Assembly (NCBI GenBank): GCA_903839405.1
Contig: CAIMCD010000008.1
Span: 62,001 to 126,000 of the forward strand
Length of the DNA: 64,000 nucleotides
Reading direction: 5' to 3'
From: an uncultured Chlorobiaceae bacterium
GTDB taxonomy: Bacteria; Bacteroidota; Chlorobiia; Chlorobiales; Chlorobiaceae
The translations under genes and the position numbers were made by a program. Positions 16,212 through 25,119 of this stretch are shown piece after piece (position 1 is the first letter of the stretch; the number at the start of each line of letters is the position of its first letter). The notes beneath the pieces were generated by a model. That model saw only the letters and a program-made list of their open reading frames with translations, was not told the origin of the DNA and made no database searches.

Positions 16212-16250
16212 GTGGAGAGTATTCTACAACCTTTAAGCATATTCTCCACC
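16212..16250. promoter_or_regulatory. Activator binding pair (UAS) before the cupredoxin operon
   Basis: Inverted half-sites GTGGAGAGTA (16212-16221) and TATTCTCCAC (16240-16249), centres 28 bases apart. The same half-site pair occurs at 22199-22237 before cusC with 29-base spacing. Its position 43-80 bases upstream of the sigma-54 element is typical of an enhancer for an NtrC-type activator. Confidence 0.75.
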
Positions 16251-16291
16251 TCTTCTCTCTTTTTCTTGGCACTCAAGCCGCTTGCACTCTT

Positions 16292-19200
16292 TCAATGTTT
16301 CATGCCGGAGTAGTGCAGGCGGCCTTTTTTCAGGTCACGTTTTTTCATCATCACAAAGATGACTGGCGTCATTATCAGCACATGCACGGCCGAGGAGATC
16401 ATGCCGCCAATCATGGGCGCTGCGATCGGCTTCATCACGTCAGCCCCGGTACCGGTTGACCACATGATCGGCACAAGGCCAAGCAGGGCTACGGCCACGG
16501 TCATCAGTTTGGGGCGCAGGCGAAGCACCGCTCCTTCAAAGGCGGCATCCATGATATCCTGCTCGGTGCACACGCCATGCTCCAGCTTTTTGTCGAGCGC
16601 CTCGTGCAGGTAGATCACCATCACGACCCCGGTTTCGACCGCAATGCCGTAAAGGGCAATAAAACCAACCCATACGGCAACCGAGAGGTTATAGCCGAGG
16701 GCCGAGACCAGAAATACCCCGCCCACCAGGGCAAACGGCACCGAGAGCATCACCATCGAGGCCTCAAGGGCCGAGTGGAAGGTGAAGTAGAGCAGGATGA
16801 AGATAATCACCATCCCGAGCGGTATCAGCAGTTGCAGCCGCTCTTTGGCGCGGATCTGGTTCTCCCACTGTCCCGACCAGGTCACATAGTAGCCGGGCGG
16901 GAGCTTGAGCTTTTTTTCAAGCTGCTCCTTGGCCTCGGTTACAAATCCGCCCATGTCGCGCCCCCGGACGTTCAGGTAGACCAGCGAACGCAGAAGCCCG
17001 CCTTCACTGTTGATCTCCGGCGCTCCGGTTGTGATTTGCTGATGGGTGACCAGCGAGAGCGGGATCTGCGCCCCGTCCATGCCGCTGACCAGAATCCGGC
17101 CGATGGCGGGGAGGTTGTCGCGGTAGTCGCGCAGGTAGCGGATCCGGATCGGGAAGCGGTTCCGCCCCTCAACCGTCGTGGAGAGCATCTCGCCGCCGAG
17201 GGCAGTCTCAATCACATCCTGAATGTCGCCCACGCTTACCCCGTAGCGGGCGGCGGCTTCACGGTCAATCGAGATATCAAGGTAGTTGCCGCCGGTAACC
17301 CGTTCGGCCACCACATCGGCCGCGCCATTGATCGGCTTGAGAACTGCTTCGGCCTGAATGGCAAGATCCTTGAGCACGTTCAGATCATTGCCGAAAATTT
17401 TAACGCCAAGGTCGGTACGTACGCCGGTGGAGAGCATGTTGATGCGGTTGATGATCGGCTGCGTCCACCCGTTGCGCACACCAATCTGTTGCAGCTTCGA
17501 GTCAAGTTCCGAGACAATCTCTGCCTTGGTCATGCCCTCTCGCCACTCGGCCTTTGGTTTAAGGATAATGATGCTTTCAAACATCGAGAGCGGTGCCGGG
17601 TCGGTGGAGGTTTCGGCCCGGCCAACCTTGCCGAGCACCTCTGCGACCTCCGGCATACTTTTGATAATCTTGTCCTCTTCCTGGAGCAACCGTTTGGCCT
17701 CGGTGATCGAGACGTTCGGCAGGGTTACCGGCATGTAGAGCAGTGAGCCCTCGTCGAGCGGCGGCATGAACTCGGAGCCGAGATGCATGAAGAGCGGTAC
17801 GGCAATGGCGAGTGCCAAGAGGTTCAGCGCGATGGTGGTTTTTTTCCAGACCAGTACCCAGCGAATCACCGGAGAGTAGAGTTTGATGAAAAAGGTGGAG
17901 AGCGGATTGGAACTCTCCCGGGCCATTTTGCCGCGCATGAGGTAGAACATCAGTACCGGCACCAGAGTGATGGCAATCACGGCCGAGGCCATCATGGAGA
18001 AGGTTTTGGTGAAGGCGAGCGGGTGGAAGAGCTTGCCCTCCTGACCTTCAAGCAGGAAGACCGGCACAAAGGAGAGCACGATGATCAACAGCGAGAAAAA
18101 GATGGCCCGCCCGACCTGTTTAGCCGAGCTGATGATCACCTCAAGACGTTTTGCCGAGCGCTCTTCAGGCTCCATTTCGGAGAGGTGGCGGTAGCAGTTC
18201 TCCACCATGATCACCCCTGCGTCCACCAGCACGCCAATGGCGATGGCGATGCCGCCCAGCGACATGATATTGGAGCTGACTCCCATCATATTCATGGTGA
18301 TAAAGGCGATCAGCACCGAGACCGGCAAGGTCAGCACAATCACCAGTGCACTCGGGAAGTGGAGCAGGAAGATGAGCACCACAATCGACACCACAATCGA
18401 CTCCTCCAGCAGGTTCTGTTTCAGGGTCTCAATGGCCCGCATGATGAGATCCGAGCGGTCGTATGACACCTTGATTTTAACTCCCGGCGGCAGCCCCTTC
18501 TCAAGCTCGGTTATTTTGGCCTTGACCCGGTCAATCACGGCTTTTGCGTTTTCACCGTAGCGCATAACCACAATACCGCCAACCGCTTCGCCCTCTCCAT
18601 TTTTGTCGAGAAGGCCCCGCCTTAAGGCTCCGCCCAGTTGCACCGTGCCCAGATTTTTAACGTAAAGGGGGGTGCCGTTCATGGCGGCTCCAACCACGAT
18701 GTTCTCAAGATCCTCTTTGGACTTTACATAGCCGCTTCCTCGGATCAGGTACTCGGCATCAGCCTGCTCAATCAGCTTGCCCCCCACATCCTTGTTCGAG
18801 GCCTTGACCGCCTCCATGACCTTGTTGATCTTGATGTTGTAGGCCAAGAGCTTGTTGGGGTCGAGATCGATCTGATACTCCCGCACAAAGCCGCCGATTG
18901 AGGCTACCTCGGCCACGCCCTGTACCGTGTTGAGCTGGTAGCGCACAAACCAGTCCTGCAAGGTGCGGAGCTGCTCCAGGTCGTACCCCTTCCCCTCAAT
19001 GGTGTACCAGAAAACATGGCCGACTCCGGTACCGTCCGGGCCTAGCGTCGGTACCACACCCGGAGGCAGGAGCGAGGTTGCGTAGTTCAGCCGCTCAAGC
19101 ACGCGGGTTCTGGCCCAGTAGATATCGGCACTATCCTCAAAAATGACGTAGATCATCGAGAAACCAAAAGCGCTTGATGCCCGCACGGCCCGCACCTTCG

Positions 19201-19429
19201 GCAACCCTTGCAGGTTGACCGCCAGCGGGTAGGTGACCTGGTTCTCCACCACTTGCGGCGAGCGGCCCGGATAGTCGGTAAAGACAATCACCTGGTTGTC
19301 GGAGAGGTCGGGAATGGCATCAACCGGAGTCTTGTAGAGCGACCACCCGCCCCAGAGCGTGATCAGCCCGAAGACCATCAGCACGATGAAGCGGTTCCGG
19401 GCCGAGTACTCTATTATTTTTTCTATCAT
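16292..19429 (-). CDS. cusA: CusA-type Cu(I)/Ag(I) RND efflux pump
   Basis: 1045 residues, full length for heavy-metal-efflux RND pumps. The copper-specific methionines are visible at M566 (LLYMPVTLP), M616 (APLSMFESI) and M665 (NRINMLSTG), with spacings of 50 and 49 residues. These equal the spacings of E. coli CusA M573/M623/M672. Proton-relay residues lie in VDAGVIMVE (about 402-410), and the final helices carry GIAVETGVVMVI. It works with the CusB adaptor and CusC channel to move periplasmic copper or silver across the outer membrane. The start lies 35 bases after cusB. A second transcription unit begins just downstream. Confidence 0.96.
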   Translation of the reverse strand: MIEKIIEYSARNRFIVLMVFGLITLWGGWSLYKTPVDAIPDLSDNQVIVFTDYPGRSPQVVENQVTYPLAVNLQGLPKVRAVRASSAFGFSMIYVIFEDSADIYWARTRVLERLNYATSLLPPGVVPTLGPDGTGVGHVFWYTIEGKGYDLEQLRTLQDWFVRYQLNTVQGVAEVASIGGFVREYQIDLDPNKLLAYNIKINKVMEAVKASNKDVGGKLIEQADAEYLIRGSGYVKSKEDLENIVVGAAMNGTPLYVKNLGTVQLGGALRRGLLDKNGEGEAVGGIVVMRYGENAKAVIDRVKAKITELEKGLPPGVKIKVSYDRSDLIMRAIETLKQNLLEESIVVSIVVLIFLLHFPSALVIVLTLPVSVLIAFITMNMMGVSSNIMSLGGIAIAIGVLVDAGVIMVENCYRHLSEMEPEERSAKRLEVIISSAKQVGRAIFFSLLIIVLSFVPVFLLEGQEGKLFHPLAFTKTFSMMASAVIAITLVPVLMFYLMRGKMARESSNPLSTFFIKLYSPVIRWVLVWKKTTIALNLLALAIAVPLFMHLGSEFMPPLDEGSLLYMPVTLPNVSITEAKRLLQEEDKIIKSMPEVAEVLGKVGRAETSTDPAPLSMFESIIILKPKAEWREGMTKAEIVSELDSKLQQIGVRNGWTQPIINRINMLSTGVRTDLGVKIFGNDLNVLKDLAIQAEAVLKPINGAADVVAERVTGGNYLDISIDREAAARYGVSVGDIQDVIETALGGEMLSTTVEGRNRFPIRIRYLRDYRDNLPAIGRILVSGMDGAQIPLSLVTHQQITTGAPEINSEGGLLRSLVYLNVRGRDMGGFVTEAKEQLEKKLKLPPGYYVTWSGQWENQIRAKERLQLLIPLGMVIIFILLYFTFHSALEASMVMLSVPFALVGGVFLVSALGYNLSVAVWVGFIALYGIAVETGVVMVIYLHEALDKKLEHGVCTEQDIMDAAFEGAVLRLRPKLMTVAVALLGLVPIMWSTGTGADVMKPIAAPMIGGMISSAVHVLIMTPVIFVMMKKRDLKKGRLHYSGMKH

Positions 19430-19464
19430 GCTTCTCTTAAATTCTTGGCGGAGAGTTTTCCGGT

Positions 19465-20739
19465 TTAATGGCTGCTGCCGTTGAGCTGGGATTCGGCGTC
19501 GATCAGGTATCCGCCCGATATTGCTACTTTTTCGCCTGCCCTCAGGCCGGAAACAATCTGGATTTTGTCGCCTGACTGCCCGCCCGCCTGCACGTTACGC
19601 GACTCGAAGACTCCCGGTGAACTCTCAACCCAGACCACACGCCGCTTGCCGGTGTCAATGAGGGCGCTCAGCGGCACCACAATTGCCTCTTTAAGGCCAA
19701 CCTTGATGACGGCATTGACAAACATCTCGGGTTTGAGGATCATGCCGGGATTCGCCATCTCAACGCGCACCTTGATGCTTCGGGTTTTTGGGTCGAGAAA
19801 GGGGTAGATAAAGGCAATCCGGCCCGTGAGCGTTTTTGCGCCGAGAGAGCGGGAGCGGATCTCGACCGGCTGACCGATGGCGATACTCTGCAACTCATTT
19901 TCATAGACCTCGGCTTCAACCCAGACCTTTGAGAGGTCAGCAATGTTGAAGAGCACCTGACCCGCCGTTACATATTCGCCCTGCTGTACCATTTTTTCAA
20001 TCACGATGCCGGAGAAGGGGCTGTAGATCGGGATGGTGAGGTTCGCCTTGCCGCTTCTCTCCAGCTCGGCAATCTGGCTCTCCTTCACTCCAAGGAGCTT
20101 CAGGCGCATTCTCGCTGATGCCACCATGCCGTCGCCCGAGATGGAGGCAAGTGGTGAGTTCTGCAGTTGTTTGCGGCTCTTGATGGCCAGAAGATACTCC
20201 TCCTGGGTTGCCAGAAGATCGGGGGAGTAGAGTTCGCCGAGCGCTCGCTCCTTGCTGATAAAGGCTCCGACACTGTTGACGTAGAGTTTCTCCAGACGAC
20301 CTGCGGCCCATGCCGTGACTTTGGCTTGCCGCGACTGATCGTACTGCACAATGCCCACGGCGTTGATCTCCCGGTTCAGGGTTTCGGTTCTGGCCTCCAC
20401 GGTAGCAACATTGGCCATGATCCGCTGGCCTTGGGAGAGGGTGAGTCGGGCGGTTGCAGCCGGAGCTCCTTGTTCCGTAGCTTGTTGCGTGCTCGGCGCT
20501 GCCGGAGTTTCGATTTTTCGGATCAGCTCCATGCCGCAGATCGGGCAGGCTCCCGGTTTATCGCGGATAATATTGGGGTGCATGGAGCAGGTGTAGAGCT
20601 GCTTGCCATGAGTCACGGCCGTTTGAGCACTCTGTGGCTTCTCTGGCGGCTTTTGGCGGAGGAACCACCAGCCGCCGGCCGCAACAAGAGCAAGCAGCAG
20701 CAGGGTGAGGGGGAGTATGATTTTTTTGTTCAGGGCCAT
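19465..20739 (-). CDS. cusB: CusB-type periplasmic adaptor with heavy-metal-binding domain
   Basis: 424 residues from ATG 20739, chosen because it lies 19 bases after the cusC stop and opens directly on a membrane anchor (MALNKKIILPLTLLLLALVAAGGWWF). An earlier in-frame ATG at 20787 would overlap cusC. A short heavy-metal-binding domain with CSMHP and CPICGMEL (about residues 51-73) precedes the adaptor hairpin, lipoyl-like and beta-barrel parts (IYSPFSGIVIEKMVQQGEYV, VWVEAEVYENEL, ALIDTGKRRVVWV). The Cys/Met motif would bind Cu(I) and deliver it to CusA. The protein ends with a His-containing tail. Confidence 0.94.
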   Translation of the reverse strand: MALNKKIILPLTLLLLALVAAGGWWFLRQKPPEKPQSAQTAVTHGKQLYTCSMHPNIIRDKPGACPICGMELIRKIETPAAPSTQQATEQGAPAATARLTLSQGQRIMANVATVEARTETLNREINAVGIVQYDQSRQAKVTAWAAGRLEKLYVNSVGAFISKERALGELYSPDLLATQEEYLLAIKSRKQLQNSPLASISGDGMVASARMRLKLLGVKESQIAELERSGKANLTIPIYSPFSGIVIEKMVQQGEYVTAGQVLFNIADLSKVWVEAEVYENELQSIAIGQPVEIRSRSLGAKTLTGRIAFIYPFLDPKTRSIKVRVEMANPGMILKPEMFVNAVIKVGLKEAIVVPLSALIDTGKRRVVWVESSPGVFESRNVQAGGQSGDKIQIVSGLRAGEKVAISGGYLIDAESQLNGSSH

Positions 20740-20758
20740 CGTTGTCTCTTTTGTTCGG

Positions 20759-22087
20759 TTAATGGGAGTGAGTTCCAGGGTGCTCATCTGCTGCGGCCGG
20801 CAGCGTTAGCGGAGTGCCGATGGTGGCTTCAAGTTGCGCCAGCTTCATCATATATTCAGCCTCAGCGTCGTAAAGCTCCCGCTCGTTGTTGAACGTGCTC
20901 ATTCGGGCGTCAAGCAGGGTAAGGAAGTCGACCTTGTTCAGCCGGTAGCTGATAAGGGCCGATTCAAGCGCGTGCTCCGACTGGGGAATAACTCCTTTTT
21001 TGTAGAGCTCCACCATTTTGCTCCGCCGTTCGAGCTGGGCAAGGGTTTCGCGGATGGTGTAGGAGATGGTGTTTTTCAGTCCGTTAAGCTCCGCCGTGGC
21101 CATTGAGCTTTCAAAGGTTGACTCGGCCTGCATGGCACGGCCTTTCTGGGAGAGGAAGGGGAGGTTGAAGCTCACGCCCACACTCACCATATTGTCGCCC
21201 GGATCGGTTGCCATCGGCGTTGCAACCGCTTCGCGGAACATATACTCCACCGAGAGATTGAAGTCCGGCCACCGCTCCTTATCGGCCAGTCGGCGGGAGG
21301 CTTTCGCCTTTTCAAAGAGACTCACGAGACTTTTAAGCTGTGGACGATGCTCCAAGGCCATGGTATTGAGTTGTTCCTCCGGGATGGTCACCATCGGCAG
21401 CGAGAAATCGGCGATGGTGCCGACCGGGGTACTGACCGGGCGATAGAGCAGGTAGTTCAAATTGGCCTCAAGGCTACGCCGCTGCTGCTGCAGGCTCAAT
21501 TGCATGTTGAGCATTTTGGATTTTTCAACTCCGGCCTTGAAGATATCCTGCTGCACACCCTGGTTAACCGAGTATTTCAACTCGGTAATGGTGATGAAGT
21601 CGCTCAGGATTTTCAGGTTTTTCTCAACACTCTTCAACTCCTTGTCCACGGCCCAGAGCTGGTAGTAGCTCTCCCGCACCATGCGCGCAAGCTCAAGCTG
21701 TCGTTCTTCGAAGGCCCATCTGTAGGAGTCGGCCTCATGGCGGGCCACCTCGGTGCGCAGCCCCCTCTTGCCCCAGAAGGGGAGCGCACGGGAGAGGCCG
21801 ATCACCTTTGCTGACTGGGGATCCTGGTTGAAGCGGAGCGGGCTACGAACCGGCAGGTTCTGCATTTTAAGCATCAGCATGGTCTCTTCGGGCGCGGATG
21901 CCTGTTTCACCTTGCTTGAAAACATCTGCCAGCGCGCTTCGGATGCTTTCACTTCGGGGTTATTGGCCAATGCTGTAGCCAGAAGCGCGTCCAGATTTTC
22001 CGGTTGAAGCTTCATCTCTTCCGCCCTTGCCCGTACTGGCGAAAGAGAGAGGAGGATCAGGAAGAGGAGTGCATGAGCGTGTTTCAT
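20759..22087 (-). CDS. cusC: CusC/TolC-type outer membrane efflux channel
   Basis: 442 residues with a signal peptide (about 1-22, ending VRARAEE) and two outer-membrane-efflux repeats. LLATALANNPEVKASEARWQ is the standard start of the first repeat, and the second begins near TMALEHRPQLKSL. Methionine-rich stretches (ETMLMLKMQN) and the terminal EHPGTHSH could bind metal. It is the first gene of the cusCBA operon. Its 200-base leader region holds a sigma-54-like element and the activator pair, so it is expected to be induced by the two-component system encoded upstream. Confidence 0.93.
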   Translation of the reverse strand: MKHAHALLFLILLSLSPVRARAEEMKLQPENLDALLATALANNPEVKASEARWQMFSSKVKQASAPEETMLMLKMQNLPVRSPLRFNQDPQSAKVIGLSRALPFWGKRGLRTEVARHEADSYRWAFEERQLELARMVRESYYQLWAVDKELKSVEKNLKILSDFITITELKYSVNQGVQQDIFKAGVEKSKMLNMQLSLQQQRRSLEANLNYLLYRPVSTPVGTIADFSLPMVTIPEEQLNTMALEHRPQLKSLVSLFEKAKASRRLADKERWPDFNLSVEYMFREAVATPMATDPGDNMVSVGVSFNLPFLSQKGRAMQAESTFESSMATAELNGLKNTISYTIRETLAQLERRSKMVELYKKGVIPQSEHALESALISYRLNKVDFLTLLDARMSTFNNERELYDAEAEYMMKLAQLEATIGTPLTLPAAADEHPGTHSH

Positions 22088-22130
22088 CAGAAAATCGCGG
22101 CAATAAGTTATTCAATCGTAGAAATATAAT

Positions 22131-22146
22131 TACACAAACCGTGCCA
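22131..22146 (-). promoter_or_regulatory. Sigma-54-like promoter for cusCBA
   Basis: Minus strand: perfect -24 element TGGCACG (rc of 22140-22146), four bases, then GTGTA where TTGCA is expected. The invariant GG and the -12 G are in register but the C is replaced by T, so this is weaker than the cupredoxin promoter. It lies 44 bases before cusC and about 50 bases after the activator pair. Confidence 0.65.
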
Positions 22147-22194
22147 AACGCCCTTTCCTACTGATTGCTTGATCCGACTCTGCGGCTTTGACTC

Positions 22195-22241
22195 CATGGT
22201 GGAGAATATTCCACACCCTGGTGCGACTATTCTCCACCATG
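22195..22241. promoter_or_regulatory. Activator binding pair (UAS) before cusC
   Basis: Perfect 14-base inverted repeat, CATGGTGGAGAATA (22195-22208) and TATTCTCCACCATG (22228-22241), with a 19-base spacer. The core GTGGAGAATA recurs in the inverted pair at 16212-16250. Its location between the regulator gene and the cusC promoter marks it as the likely binding site of the sigma-54 activator encoded next door. Confidence 0.8.
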
Positions 22242-22287
22242 CTCGTGTTTATAAGCCCTTAGTGCTCTATGGAGTTCCCCGGAGACC

Positions 22288-23646
22288 TTACTCCTTGTGA
22301 GGCAATGCAATGGCGTATTTTTCAATCCGGTAGATGAGGGTATGGCGGGGGATGCGTAAAAAGCGGGCCGCAGCGGTCTGGTTCCACTCGTTGCGTTCCA
22401 ATGCCGCAACCACAATCTCTCGCTCCAGTTGTTCGAGCGAGTACCCTTCGTCCGGCAGGTTTACGATTGTATGCGGCTCTCTTTTTTTCTCCCGGAATTT
22501 GGTTGGCAGATCGGCAAGCGTGATAAGTTCACTGTTGCGCATGATGAGGAGCCGCTCGATGGTGTTTTCAAGCTCACGGATATTTCCCGGCCAGGGGTAG
22601 TTTTGCAGGCATTGAAGTGCCTCCCGGTCAATGGTGACGGTTGGGTGGCCATGCTTTTGCATGAAATATTTGGCGAGCAGCACAATGTCCTCCACGCGCT
22701 GGCGCAGCGGCGGCAGATGGATCGGAATAACCGCGAGGCGGTAGTAGAGATCCTCGCGGAAAACTCCTTCCGATACGGCGTTGTCGATATTGAGGTTGGT
22801 GGCCGATAGCACACGAACGTCAACTTTTTCTACCTTCGTGGCGCCGACCCGCTCAACCTCTTTTTCCTGAAGCACTCGGAGCAGTTTCGGCTGGAGTTCA
22901 AGGCGCAGCTCTCCCACCTCGTCCAGAAAGATGGTGCCGCCGTCGGCAAGCTGGAATTTTCCGGGTTTATCTTTCACCGCTCCGGTAAATGCCCCTTTGG
23001 TATGGCCAAACAGCTCGCTCTCCAGCAGGTCGCAGGGGATGGCGGCGCAGTTTATGGTAATAAAGGGTCTGTTGCGGCGCGAGCTTTGGCTGTGGATGGC
23101 GCGGGCAACCAGCTCTTTGCCGGTGCCGGACTCTCCCGTGATCAAAATGGAGGCATCCGTGTCGGCAACCTTCCTGATGATTTCAAAAACTCCCTCCATC
23201 TCTTTGGAGGTGCCGACGATGGTACGGAAATCACTTTTCGTGGATAACTCGCTTTTCAGCCGTTTGTTCTCTTCCGACAGACCGGAAAAGAGGAGGGCTT
23301 TTTTTACCGTCAGCTTGAGCGCATCGCGATTGAAGGGTTTGGTGATGTAGTCGTAGGCTCCGGCCTTCATCGCCTCAACGGCGACCTCAATGTTTCCGAA
23401 AGCGGTGATGATGATCACCAGAGTTTCGGGGGAGTGCTCCTTGACGGCTCTCAGTACCATCATGCCATCCATGCCGGCCATTTTCATATCGGTAATGACC
23501 AGCACCGGCCGGAACTCTTTAAAGAGCTGCAACCCCTCTTCGCCTGATGAGGCGGTTGCAACCTCGTACCCCTCCTGCTGCAGGTTGTACTCAAGCACCC
23601 GGCGCAGGGAGGCGTCGTCGTCAATCAAAAGAATTTTTGCTTTCAC
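22288..23646 (-). CDS. NtrC-family sigma-54 response regulator of the copper cluster
   Basis: 452 residues from GTG 23646, which overlaps the kinase stop (GTGA); GGAG precedes it. The receiver domain has D9/D10 and phospho-acceptor D53 (VITDMKMAGMDG) and K in ITKPF. The AAA+ domain has Walker A GESGTGKE, the sigma-54 contact loop GAFTGA, Walker B GGTIFLDEVGEL and the R finger region FREDLYYRL. A Fis-type helix-turn-helix ends the protein (NQTAAARFLRIPRHTLIYRI). The likely targets are the paired GTGGAGARTA sites before cusC and the cupredoxin gene. Copper operons are more often under CusR/OmpR-type or MerR-type control, so this is a variant wiring. Confidence 0.93.
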   Translation of the reverse strand: MKAKILLIDDDASLRRVLEYNLQQEGYEVATASSGEEGLQLFKEFRPVLVITDMKMAGMDGMMVLRAVKEHSPETLVIIITAFGNIEVAVEAMKAGAYDYITKPFNRDALKLTVKKALLFSGLSEENKRLKSELSTKSDFRTIVGTSKEMEGVFEIIRKVADTDASILITGESGTGKELVARAIHSQSSRRNRPFITINCAAIPCDLLESELFGHTKGAFTGAVKDKPGKFQLADGGTIFLDEVGELRLELQPKLLRVLQEKEVERVGATKVEKVDVRVLSATNLNIDNAVSEGVFREDLYYRLAVIPIHLPPLRQRVEDIVLLAKYFMQKHGHPTVTIDREALQCLQNYPWPGNIRELENTIERLLIMRNSELITLADLPTKFREKKREPHTIVNLPDEGYSLEQLEREIVVAALERNEWNQTAAARFLRIPRHTLIYRIEKYAIALPHKE

Positions 23647-24764
23647 CTTGCTCCTCTTTCAATGGTTCTCTCCTGCAAGGGCAACCGTACCATTACGGTT
23701 GTTCCCTTGCCCACTTCACTCTCTATGGTGAGTAGGCCATGCTGGCTCTCGATTATTTTGCGGGTGATGGCGAGCCCCAGCCCGGTTCCCTCTGCTTTGG
23801 TGGTGAAGAAGGGTTCAAAAATCCGGGCCAGTTTCTCTTTTTCAATGCCCGGCCCGCTGTCCTGAAAACGGATTTCGCACATGGTGTCGCCGTAGAGCGA
23901 TGTGGAGATAATAACCCGGCCTCCGGGCGGGGTGGCCTGCAGGGCGTTGATGATGATGTTGAGGAGTGCCTGGCGCAGCTTCTCTCCGTCGGCCCGGATG
24001 ATCAGCTTTTGGGGTTCGGCCTCAAGGTGCAGTTCGATCTGGCGTTTTTGGGCATCGCCGGAGAGCAGGGAGATGATGGTTTCCAGCTCATCGCGGACAG
24101 CACAGGGTTGCAGGTCGGCCGGTTGCGGGCGTGCCATCTGCAGAAAATCCTCAACCACCCGGTTCAGCCGCTCGGTCTCCTTGATCTGGATTTCAATAAA
24201 CTCATGCTTGGGATCGCTTGCCGGGTAGTCGTCCTTGAGGATTTCGGCCGTGCCGCGGATGGAGCCGAGCGGGTTGCGGATTTCGTGAGCGAGCACAGCC
24301 GCCATCTCTCCAAGCGTCGAGAGCTTTTCCGCCCGCCGCAACTGCTCTTCAATCAAAATGATTTTCTCGGATTGCAGTTGCAGTTTCCGGTAGGACTCCT
24401 CCAGCCCCCGCGCACTTTTTTGTGCCTCCACCCTCAGCTCCCGCTCCCGCTGCGAGAGCAGGCCGGTCAGGGCGCCAACCGTATTGTAGAGAAGCAGTTC
24501 GAGATATTTTTCCATCTCCATGCCGGGGTGTTCGGCCCACTGGTAGAGGATGTGCGGGGCGTAGATGATGCTGACCGCGATGGAGCAGACGAGACCGCCC
24601 GGCAAGCCGAACCAGAGGGCTGCAAGGATGATCGGCAGATAGTAGAGCCGCTGGAAGATGTCGTGCAGGGCGTGAAGATGCAGGGGCGTGAGATAGTGCA
24701 GCAGGCTGATGGCTACAATTGAGAGGCTCAGCGAGATTATACGGATGAGGGTTGACTTTTCCAT
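23643..24764 (-). CDS. Membrane sensor histidine kinase of the copper cluster
   Basis: 373 residues. Three to four closely spaced membrane helices occupy about residues 5-100, with a histidine-rich turn (LHLHALHD, 28-35) and no sizeable periplasmic domain. After a coiled coil come HisKA with H160 (AVLAHEIRNPLGSI) and HATPase motifs (NIIINALQAT, DSGPGI, GTGLGLAI). Its stop overlaps the regulator start by four bases, so kinase and regulator form a pair. ZraS or CusS would carry a periplasmic sensor; this one must sense within the membrane or via the histidine turn. It presumably responds to copper, from context. Confidence 0.88.
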   Translation of the reverse strand: MEKSTLIRIISLSLSIVAISLLHYLTPLHLHALHDIFQRLYYLPIILAALWFGLPGGLVCSIAVSIIYAPHILYQWAEHPGMEMEKYLELLLYNTVGALTGLLSQRERELRVEAQKSARGLEESYRKLQLQSEKIILIEEQLRRAEKLSTLGEMAAVLAHEIRNPLGSIRGTAEILKDDYPASDPKHEFIEIQIKETERLNRVVEDFLQMARPQPADLQPCAVRDELETIISLLSGDAQKRQIELHLEAEPQKLIIRADGEKLRQALLNIIINALQATPPGGRVIISTSLYGDTMCEIRFQDSGPGIEKEKLARIFEPFFTTKAEGTGLGLAITRKIIESQHGLLTIESEVGKGTTVMVRLPLQERTIERGAR

Positions 24765-25119
24765 TATGGTGATTATCCTGACCGACTTTTACGGCGACGA
24801 ACGCGAGAACTCTCTATCTTTTCAGGGTCATGGGTGCCGGGTTCCGGCACTGTCAGTGCACAAACACAAAGAGAGAGAACAGTAACTGATTGAAATTAGT
24901 TCTATTATCTCTCTCTTTCAAGGCTTTCCCGCAATTCCATGACGCGGAAAACTGCTCGATCCTGCCATGCCCGGCTGAAGGGAAACGGGCAGGAGCGGTT
25001 ACCTGTTTTTGCTGGCATTGAGAAAAGATGCTCCTCTCTTTTCTCTTTACTTCTTTGGGTGCAATGCGTAACTTTCCTCTCTGGAACGGTATCTCTCAGC
25101 GCTTAACCATTTACAACTC
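24765..25119. other. 355-base intergenic region between divergent kinase and DUF302 genes
   Basis: No credible coding frame. It holds a 7-bp hairpin GTGCCGG (24834-24840) / CCGGCAC (24844-24850) directly followed by a second short palindrome (24847-24859), neither with a T-run. No GTGGAGARTA half-site was found, so the two-component genes do not seem to regulate themselves through that motif. Promoters for both divergent genes should lie here, but I cannot fix them. Confidence 0.5.

Noticed and set aside
16577..17746. 389-codon open frame opposite cusA
   Set aside because: Antisense shadow of cusA; no signal, motif or ribosome site.
24834..24859. Tandem palindromes as a riboswitch or attenuator
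   Set aside because: Only short stems without a T-run or a recognisable aptamer core.
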